This document shows positions 58,269 through 64,000 of a stretch of DNA of 64,000 bases, piece after piece. The stretch spans positions 1,480,491 through 1,544,490 of the forward strand of contig NZ_CP048795.1 of assembly GCF_011006175.1 (NCBI RefSeq). The letters run 5' to 3'. Position numbers and translations under genes: made by a program. This DNA is from Hydrogenobacter sp. T-8. GTDB taxonomy: Bacteria > Aquificota > Aquificia > Aquificales > Aquificaceae. The notes below the pieces were generated by a model that saw nothing but the letters and a program-made list of their open reading frames with translations, searched no databases and was not told where the DNA came from. Position 1 is the stretch's first letter, and each line of letters opens with the position of its first letter.

Positions 58269-59069
58269 ATGGAAAGCATAACGGTAAGAAGCCTTTTTAA
58301 GAAGAAGCAAGAGGGAAAGAAGATAGTTATGGTGTCTACCTATGACTATATATCTGCAAAACTCTGCGAACAGGTAGGTATAGACTGTATACTTGTGGGA
58401 GACTCTCTTGGAATGGTCTTCCAGGGACAAGATACTACCCTGCCTGTTAGCCTTGAGGAAATGATATACCACACAAAGGCTGTCAGAAGGGGTGCAAAAA
58501 ACACCTTTGTTATCGTGGATATGCCCTTTATGAGCTATCAGGTAAGCCTTGAGGAAGCCATAAGAAACTGTGGAAGGGTTATAAAGGAAACGGGAGCAAA
58601 CGCAGTAAAGATAGAAGGTGGTGAGGAGGTGGCGGAGTTAGTATACAGGCTCGTAAGCATTGGCATACCAGTGGTGGGGCATATTGGTTTTACACCTCAG
58701 AGCGTGCATGCACTGGGTGGATATAGGGTAGTGGGAAGGGCAGTGGAAGAGGCGGAACGTGTCAAAAGGGGCTTTAAAGCACTGGAAGAGGCAGGAGCCT
58801 TTATGGTGGTGCTTGAAAGTATACCGAAGGGGCTTACAAAGGAGCTCACACAGGGCTCAAGAGCCATAACCATAGGCATAGGTGCAGGACCTTACTGCGA
58901 TGGTCAGGTCTTGGTGTTTCATGACCTTGTGGGTTTGGTGGAGGATATAAAGCCGAAGTTTGTAAAGAGATACATTGAGGGTGCGGAGCTTTTCAGAAAT
59001 GCTCTAAAAAAGTTCAAAAGTGAAGTGGAAGAGGGAATTTTCCCTTCAGAGGAAGAAAGCTATGGATGA
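58269..59069 (+). CDS. panB: 3-methyl-2-oxobutanoate hydroxymethyltransferase
   Basis: A 266-residue TIM-barrel enzyme of pantothenate synthesis; it uses ketoisovalerate, an intermediate of the ilv pathway. MVSTYDYISAKL, VGDSLGMVFQGQDTTLPV, VKIEGG, GHIGFTPQSVHALGG and IGIGAG are all family hallmarks. The PilB-like gene starts inside its last codons (8-bp overlap). Confidence 0.97.
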   Translation: MESITVRSLFKKKQEGKKIVMVSTYDYISAKLCEQVGIDCILVGDSLGMVFQGQDTTLPVSLEEMIYHTKAVRRGAKNTFVIVDMPFMSYQVSLEEAIRNCGRVIKETGANAVKIEGGEEVAELVYRLVSIGIPVVGHIGFTPQSVHALGGYRVVGRAVEEAERVKRGFKALEEAGAFMVVLESIPKGLTKELTQGSRAITIGIGAGPYCDGQVLVFHDLVGLVEDIKPKFVKRYIEGAELFRNALKKFKSEVEEGIFPSEEESYG

Positions 59070-60762
59070 GGCAAAACTTTTAGAGCTTTTGGTAAAACTC
59101 GGATACATAAGCGGAGATAAAGCCATAGAGGCTCAGAAAGAGAAAGGGAAAGATGAAGACATAATAAGCACGCTTTTAAGGCTTGGTTTCATTGACGATG
59201 TTAGGCTTATAGATTTTTATCAGAAATATATGCCACAGAGGTTGTGGAGAGGTAGCATTGAAAATATAGCCCTTCCCGAAGGATTAAAAGAAAAACTTCC
59301 AGAGAGCCTACTGAGAAAACATACCATAGCACCCGTCAAGTACGAGGATGGGAAGCTCTACGTTCTCACTATAAACCCTTTTAATCAAAGCGCCATAAAC
59401 GAGCTAAGGTTCAAGACAAAGATAAACACTATAGTACCCTTTGTTTCCACGAAAAAGTCTATAGAAGACCTGCTTAACAAGCTGTATCCTGCGGTAGACA
59501 GAATTGTGGAGAGCTTTGAAGTGGGTGATGAGGTAGAAATAGAAGCAGAGGAGATGGAACTATCCCCCGAGATGCTGATGGCGGAAGCAGGAGAGGGACC
59601 TATCGTTAGATTGGCGAACTTCCTTATAGCGGAAGCGGTAAACCTTGGAGCTTCGGACATACACATAGAGCCTCAGGAAAAAAAGCTCTTGGTAAGATAC
59701 AGGGTGGACGGTGTTTTGAGAATATACCACGAGTTTCCCGTAAGGATAAAGGACTCTTTGGTAGCAAGGTTCAAGATTATGGCAAACCTTGACATAGCAG
59801 AAAAAAGAAGGCCTCAGGATGGAAGGATAAGAACGAGGTTTAAAGGTAAGAAGATAGACCTCAGGCTTTCTACTGTCCCAACGGTTTATGGGGAGAAGGT
59901 TGTTATGAGAATTCAGGAAGCGGAGAGGTATTTGAATGTGAAGCTTGACGACCTTGGCTTTGAACCCGATGACCTTGAGAAATTTAGAAAAGCCATATGG
60001 ACCCCTTGGGGTATGATACTTGTTACTGGACCCACAGGGTCTGGTAAAACCACCACCCTTTACGCATCTCTCATGGAACGCAATAGTCCCGATGTGAACA
60101 TAATGACCGCAGAAGACCCAGTTGAGGTAGCTATTCCAGGACTAAATCAGGTGCAAATCAACGAGAGAATAGGACTTACCTTCGCAAGTGTTTTGAGAGC
60201 CTTTCTAAGACAAGACCCAGACATAATACTCATAGGTGAAATAAGGGACACAGAAACTGCGGAGATAGGCATAAAGGCAGCGCTTACAGGACACTTAGTC
60301 TTTTCTACTTTGCACACCAACGACGCACCCTCTTCTGTAACGAGGCTCGTAGACATGGGTATAGAGCCTTTCTTGGTAGGTTCTTCTGTAATACTCATAG
60401 TAGCCCAAAGGCTTGTGAGAAAGCTCTGTCCTAAGTGTAAGATGCCGGACGATACACCCAGAGAAGCACTCTACAGGCTCGGTGTCCTAAAATCACCTGA
60501 TGAGGACATAGTTATCTATAAGGCAAACCCTAAGGGTTGTGAACACTGCAACGGCTCTGGCTATAAAGGCAGGACCGCTGTGCATGAGATACTGGAAGTG
60601 GACGAAGAGATGAGAAAGCTCATCGTAAAGGGTGCCACCGCAGAAGACATAAGAGACCTTGCCAGAAAGAAGGGCATGAGAACCCTATATGAAGCTGGTA
60701 TACTTAAGGTTAGGAAGGGTATAACTTCCCTTGCTGAGGTGGAAAGGGTGCTTGCAAAATAG
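59062..60762 (+). CDS. type IV pilus assembly / type II secretion ATPase (PilB/GspE)
   Basis: 566 residues. An N-terminal MshEN-type domain (LLELLVKLGYISGDKAI, then LLRLGFIDD) comes first, the N2 domain with RYRVDGVL, and the ATPase core: GPTGSGKTTTLY (Walker A, about residue 327), AEDPVE, LIGEIRDTETAEIG (Walker B and Asp box), and the zinc-type CPKC...CEHC. It powers pilus extension or secretion. The MshEN motif is less complete than in the synthase at 44862. The start at 59062 has AGAGGA upstream. No other pil genes are adjacent. Confidence 0.92.
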   Translation: MDEAKLLELLVKLGYISGDKAIEAQKEKGKDEDIISTLLRLGFIDDVRLIDFYQKYMPQRLWRGSIENIALPEGLKEKLPESLLRKHTIAPVKYEDGKLYVLTINPFNQSAINELRFKTKINTIVPFVSTKKSIEDLLNKLYPAVDRIVESFEVGDEVEIEAEEMELSPEMLMAEAGEGPIVRLANFLIAEAVNLGASDIHIEPQEKKLLVRYRVDGVLRIYHEFPVRIKDSLVARFKIMANLDIAEKRRPQDGRIRTRFKGKKIDLRLSTVPTVYGEKVVMRIQEAERYLNVKLDDLGFEPDDLEKFRKAIWTPWGMILVTGPTGSGKTTTLYASLMERNSPDVNIMTAEDPVEVAIPGLNQVQINERIGLTFASVLRAFLRQDPDIILIGEIRDTETAEIGIKAALTGHLVFSTLHTNDAPSSVTRLVDMGIEPFLVGSSVILIVAQRLVRKLCPKCKMPDDTPREALYRLGVLKSPDEDIVIYKANPKGCEHCNGSGYKGRTAVHEILEVDEEMRKLIVKGATAEDIRDLARKKGMRTLYEAGILKVRKGITSLAEVERVLAK

Positions 60763-60779
60763 CTCAAGGGTTTTATAAT
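60752..60779 (+). promoter_or_regulatory. promoter of the tusA-dsrEFH-like operon
   Basis: TTGCAA (60752-60757), 16 bp, TATAAT (60774-60779). The ATG at 60790 is 10 nt after the box, leaving a 3-4 nt leader at most. The promoter lies in the end of the pilB-like gene. Confidence 0.6.
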
Positions 60780-60789
60780 TAAAAACTCC

Positions 60790-61038
60790 ATGGAGACCAA
60801 GGCTATTAAACACGACAGGGAGCTGGACATAAGAGGTGATATCTGCCCCTTTACTTTTGTAAAGAGCAAGCTGGCTCTGGAGCAGATGGAGGTGGGTCAG
60901 GTGCTAAGGGTTATAGTGGACTACAAGCCTTCTGCAGAGAGCGTTCCCAAGAGCATGAGAGAGGAAGGTCAGGAAGTGCTTGGTGTTAACCAGATTGCAG
61001 AGAATACCTGGGAGATATTAATAAAAAAGGCAAGATGA
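60790..61038 (+). CDS. TusA-like sulfur carrier protein
   Basis: 82 residues. ELDIRGDICPFTFVKSKLAL contains the TusA cysteine in CPFT (usually CPxP). TusA passes persulfide sulfur to tRNA thiolation or to dissimilatory sulfur oxidation. Three DsrE/F/H-like genes follow with 4-bp or shorter overlaps, which fits a sulfur relay in a sulfur-oxidising bacterium. Confidence 0.85.
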   Translation: METKAIKHDRELDIRGDICPFTFVKSKLALEQMEVGQVLRVIVDYKPSAESVPKSMREEGQEVLGVNQIAENTWEILIKKAR

Positions 61039-61337
61039 AGTTTCTCATCATAGTAACCAGCAACCCCTTTGCTAAGGACTACAACACTATAATCAATCTT
61101 ACAAGAGAACTTATGAAAAGAGGAGAGGTTGTTATATTCTTCTCTGGAAACGGTGCCTATTACACCATAAGACCCGAAACGAGAGAGCTAAAAGATATGG
61201 GAGCAAGGCTACTCTACTGCGCTCACTCCGCACACCAAAGGGGTATAGAAAAGCCTCTTGACTTCTTTGAGAGCAGTTCCACCTACAACCTCTCAAGGCT
61301 CATAGGGGAATACGATAAGGTGTTAAACTTTAACTAA
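61035..61337 (+). CDS. DsrE-family protein
   Basis: 100 residues. KFLIIVTSNPFAKDYNTII and GEVVIFFSGNGAYY are typical of the DsrE/YchN fold. The single cysteine in LLYCAHSAH is a candidate sulfur-binding residue. In DsrEFH complexes a conserved Cys of DsrE accepts sulfur from TusA. It overlaps tusA by 4 bp. Confidence 0.78.
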   Translation: MKFLIIVTSNPFAKDYNTIINLTRELMKRGEVVIFFSGNGAYYTIRPETRELKDMGARLLYCAHSAHQRGIEKPLDFFESSSTYNLSRLIGEYDKVLNFN

Positions 61338-61338
61338 A

Positions 61339-61680
61339 ATGAAAGTCGCTTTTGTGATAAAGGGAGACCCCTTTTCGTGGAAGTGCCACGAAGCCCTAAG
61401 GGTAGCTATGGCTCTTGGAATAAGCTGTGAAGTAAGCCTTATACTTATCAAGGACGGTGTGTATGCCCTTAGCAGGTGGCATCCAGAAGACTTGGGTATT
61501 CAGGGCTTTGACCGGCTTATAGAGAATATGGGTTATGTCAATGTAAAGGTTTATGTAGAGGATACCTCCCTTGAAGAGAGGGGTCTAAAGCCAGAAGACC
61601 TTCTTTGTGAGGTTGAGGTCAAAAGCATAGAAGACATAAGGAGCATTATCGCAAGCTCGGAGGCGGTTATGATATGGTAA
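61339..61680 (+). CDS. DsrF/DsrE-like protein
   Basis: 113 residues with a DsrE-type fold (KVAFVIKGDPFSWKCHEAL, GISCEVSLILIKDGVYAL). Cys in WKCHEAL and ISCEV are both possible carriers. Position second in the set suits DsrF. The assignment among the three subunits is by order and length only. Confidence 0.68.
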   Translation: MKVAFVIKGDPFSWKCHEALRVAMALGISCEVSLILIKDGVYALSRWHPEDLGIQGFDRLIENMGYVNVKVYVEDTSLEERGLKPEDLLCEVEVKSIEDIRSIIASSEAVMIW

Positions 61681-61913
61681 AGACCCTTTGGCTTGTAAGA
61701 AAACTTGGAGACTTTAGCTCTGACCTTGTGGAGGAGGGAGATATAGTGGTGTTAATTCAAGACGGAGTTCTGAGGTTTCCCACAAAAAAGGGCTGGTATG
61801 CCTGCAAGGAAGATGCTCAGGCAAGGGGCATAAGGATACCTGAGAACCTCACGAAAAGCTACGAGGAGATAGCGGAGCTTATAGTAAAATGTGAAAGAGT
61901 GGTAGTCTGGTAA
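61674..61913 (+). CDS. DsrH/TusB-like protein
   Basis: 79 residues. KTLWLVRKLGD and IVVLIQDGVLR resemble DsrH/TusB. CKEDAQARGI holds a cysteine near residue 44 and a characteristic DAxARG. It overlaps the preceding gene by 7 bp and queD by one base (TAATG). DsrEFH-type heterohexamers use all three subunits. Confidence 0.72.
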   Translation: MVKTLWLVRKLGDFSSDLVEEGDIVVLIQDGVLRFPTKKGWYACKEDAQARGIRIPENLTKSYEEIAELIVKCERVVVW

Positions 61914-62407
61914 TGAGGTGGCAGATATCAAAGACCTTCAGGTTTGAGGCAGGACATAGGGTTTGGAAGCAAAACTTAACCTGCGGAAGGGGTGCGGACT
62001 TTACCGTAGGTAAAGAAGTCCCAGTAAACAAATGTATAAATCTCCATGGACACGGCTATGTGCTTGAGGTGGTCTTAGGCTCTAATACCCTTTCAGAGCA
62101 AGATATGGTTATGGACTTTTATCATGTAAAAAACGCCCTAAAGGACCTCATAGACACCATGGACCACAGTTTCATAATAGACGTAAACGACCCCATGTAT
62201 GAGGAGCTAAAGGCTGTTGCGGAGAAATATGGAGCTTTAAAGATATTCCCTGTGGATTTTTGTCCTACCGCAGAAGCCCTTGCTAAGTTTTTCTATGACT
62301 TTTTAGTGAAAAAGCTTTCTGAGGTTGGTCTTTTGGGAGACGTAAAGGTGGTAAAGGTAGTCCTTTGGGAGACCGCTACCTCAAAGGCAGAATACTACGG
62401 TGAATGA
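61913..62407 (+). CDS. queD: 6-carboxy-tetrahydropterin synthase (QueD/PTPS family)
   Basis: 164 residues. FEAGHRV, LHGHGYVLEV and the acidic ending ETATSKAEY are the QueD signatures; the zinc histidines lie in AGHR and HGHGY. It makes the precursor of queuosine from dihydroneopterin triphosphate. The cysteine in the INLHGHG neighbourhood (NKCINLHGHG) is the catalytic one. It is coupled to DsrH (TAATG) and to priA (ATGA-type overlap). Confidence 0.9.
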   Translation: MRWQISKTFRFEAGHRVWKQNLTCGRGADFTVGKEVPVNKCINLHGHGYVLEVVLGSNTLSEQDMVMDFYHVKNALKDLIDTMDHSFIIDVNDPMYEELKAVAEKYGALKIFPVDFCPTAEALAKFFYDFLVKKLSEVGLLGDVKVVKVVLWETATSKAEYYGE

Positions 62408-64000
62408 ACCTAAAGCTGGCTCTACCTAATGGAAGAACCCTAAAGGTAAAGGCTCACTTTCCCTACAAAGACAGTCCCATAGGCTATAGGGTCTTATTCT
62501 CGGGAAAGACCGCAATAGTGGTAGGTCTTGCGGAGGAAGGTCAGGAGGCAAGTCTTGAGTTTCCAGACACAAAACCCTTTACAACAGAAAAGCACATAAG
62601 GGCTATCCTTGATACCGCAAGCTATTACGGACTTATGCCCTGGTATCTTTTGTATAAGCTTTTGCCCTCTGCCTTTGATTGGAGGCTGGAGGAGTATATA
62701 ACCCTTTCTGATAAGCCTATAGCCTTTTTGGATAAAAACAGTCTTGAAATCCTCAGCTGGGTAAAAGCAAGGGGTAAGGTAAAGGAAGAGAGCATAAAAA
62801 AGCGTTTTGGAAACAAGCCTGTGGAATACCTTCTGGAGCTTGGGTTTCTCACGAGAAAAAGAGAGTGGAAAAGCCCAAAACTTGTGGAGAAGTTCTATAG
62901 GCTATGTGTTCCCTTGGAGGAAGCTCTACAAAGGCTCAAAAGGTTGAAAAACAAAGAGGAAGCGTCAAAACTTGTCTACTTTTTGCTTGAGAGACGGTAT
63001 GCCAGCTTGGAGGAGTTGAAGGAGCAGGGCTTTAGCTCCACACAGATAAGGGCTCTTTTAAAGAAAGGCATTATTTCACAGGTAGAAGATGTCATACCCT
63101 ACACAAACCCAAATTTTGCTAAGCTAAGGCAGGAAAAAAAGCCTCTATTTAGACCGCTTGGGAGCAAGAGCATATTGATGGGTAGTTGGCATGATATAAG
63201 GGAGAGGCTTTTTGAAGAGTTTACCTTGCATATAGAGATGGGAAACTCCGTCTTTGTCTTTTGTGACCAAGTTGAGTTATTGAGAAGCCTTTACGAAGAA
63301 ATGTATGCTATTTTTGGCGATAGGCTTGTGCTTCTTAGCTCCTTTCAAAGGGAAAAGGACTTTGTGAAAAACTGGTTCAGAGTTTACGAGGAGAAGGGTC
63401 TTGTGGTGCTGGGAAGCAGGATAGCTCTGCTATCTCCTATAAAAGACCTAAGACTTGTGGTTGTTCTTGGAGACAGGGCTTCAAGGCTTCAAGATGGGAC
63501 GGACCTAAGACACTTTCTCTTTGAGCTTTCTCGCTATTATGGTGCTAACTTTTGTGTGGCAAGTCCACTGCCACCCCTTAGCCTGTGCCTCAGAGAGGGC
63601 TGGCACAGGGAAGTGTTTATACCCTCTGCGGAGGTAACAGTAATAAAGAGAAAGCCAGAGGAGGTGCTTACAGATACCGCAATAAGACTTTTGAAGGAGG
63701 GCACAAAAGAAGAGAGCCTTGTCCTTGTAAACAAGGTGGGTTATGCCTACGCCTACTGTAAGGCTTGTGGCTATATAGTGGAGTGTCCAAGGTGTGGTAG
63801 CTTTTTAACCCTCAGTAAGGACAAAAGCACCGTCTTTTGCACTTCTTGTGGATACAAGGGATTGGCAAGCTGTCCTGAGTGTGGAAGGGGGCTTCAAGAA
63901 CTTGGCTTTGGTATAGAGAAGGCAGTGGAAGAGGTAGAAAGACTTGTAGGACTGAGGGAAAACATAACCTTTCAAACAAAGCCAGAGCTCGGTAGGACCT
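62404..64000 (+). CDS. priA: primosomal protein PriA with degenerate helicase motifs (3' end off window)
   Basis: 532 codons are present and the gene continues past 64000. Late in the sequence are eight cysteines in four CxxC pairs (CKAC, CPRC, CTSC, CPEC), preceded by VNKVGYAYAYCKACGY, the PriA zinc region. The N-terminal 110 residues resemble the PriA DNA-binding and winged-helix regions (SYYGLMPWYLLYKLLPS). However, the expected Walker A GxTGSGKT is not found: the corresponding part reads LGSKSILMGSWHDI. The Walker B DEEH box is replaced by VVVLGDRASRLQ. Such PriA proteins may restart replication without helicase activity. Confidence 0.82.
   Translation, partial: MNLKLALPNGRTLKVKAHFPYKDSPIGYRVLFSGKTAIVVGLAEEGQEASLEFPDTKPFTTEKHIRAILDTASYYGLMPWYLLYKLLPSAFDWRLEEYITLSDKPIAFLDKNSLEILSWVKARGKVKEESIKKRFGNKPVEYLLELGFLTRKREWKSPKLVEKFYRLCVPLEEALQRLKRLKNKEEASKLVYFLLERRYASLEELKEQGFSSTQIRALLKKGIISQVEDVIPYTNPNFAKLRQEKKPLFRPLGSKSILMGSWHDIRERLFEEFTLHIEMGNSVFVFCDQVELLRSLYEEMYAIFGDRLVLLSSFQREKDFVKNWFRVYEEKGLVVLGSRIALLSPIKDLRLVVVLGDRASRLQDGTDLRHFLFELSRYYGANFCVASPLPPLSLCLREGWHREVFIPSAEVTVIKRKPEEVLTDTAIRLLKEGTKEESLVLVNKVGYAYAYCKACGYIVECPRCGSFLTLSKDKSTVFCTSCGYKGLASCPECGRGLQELGFGIEKAVEEVERLVGLRENITFQTKPELGRT

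Overview
The window looks like chromosome of a thermophilic, chemolithotrophic member of the Aquificaceae (Aquifex / Hydrogenobacter / Thermocrinis type). The strongest marker is a leucyl-tRNA synthetase gene (51012-52844) that stops between the catalytic core and the KMSKS loop, which is the split alpha/beta LeuRS arrangement known from Aquifex. Supporting signs are Lys/Glu-rich proteins, tightly overlapped genes, a two-domain glutaredoxin-like protein disulfide oxidoreductase, flavocytochrome c-type sulfide dehydrogenases, and several sulfur-carrier proteins (TusA, DsrE/F/H-like, DUF3343).

Layout. 1-10376: biosynthetic and housekeeping genes (kdsA, proB, pdxA, a diguanylate cyclase, an FAD oxidoreductase, pepA, ilvB-ilvN), with an MntA-HepT-like nucleotidyltransferase/HEPN pair inserted between ilvN and pepA. 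10519-14007: an unusual Tat-exported redox module, a Rieske protein flanked by two FCSD flavoproteins. 14004-20089: rpmI, a TlpA/ResA thioredoxin, argJ, an M48 protease, hemW, rodA and a zinc-ribbon coiled-coil protein. 20109-21477: mtaD and tRNA-Pro(CGG). 21478-24117: an AT-rich decayed island with a broken IS256-type transposase and a candidate type II restriction-modification pair. It is bounded by the 3' end of the tRNA and a degenerate copy of it. 24236-31450: a diheme cytochrome, a Lit-like membrane protein, a GGDEF-EAL protein, an SDR, a PDO, and envelope proteins. 31521-50977: a long minus-strand series that includes a polysaccharide synthase locus (42353-49454). 51012-57416: leuS alpha, a membrane/FMN/porin group, and an iron- or redox-type group (ferritin-like protein, DsrE-like, DUF2325, tiny membrane peptide). 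57505-64000: a Nudix protein, panB, a PilB/GspE ATPase, a TusA-DsrE-DsrF-DsrH-like set, queD and a partial priA.

How the genes may work together. Two GGDEF proteins could make or break c-di-GMP. The polysaccharide synthase carries an N-terminal MshEN (c-di-GMP-binding type) domain, so the capsule/EPS locus is plausibly switched by that messenger. The same operon begins with a promoter carrying a 7-4-7 direct repeat set 11 bp from the -10, the geometry of a PhoB/OmpR-family site. A matching site lies in front of a secreted His/Lys-rich protein gene. A separate 19-bp Fur-family-like inverted repeat occurs three times around the porin, ferritin and DUF2325 genes.

A window-wide pattern is that many first genes of transcription units have a TATAAT-like box ending 5-7 nt before the start codon and no Shine-Dalgarno sequence, which implies leaderless mRNAs. 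Four divergent gene pairs appear to share one symmetric -10 box. Function calls rest on motif recognition by eye; no database search was run.
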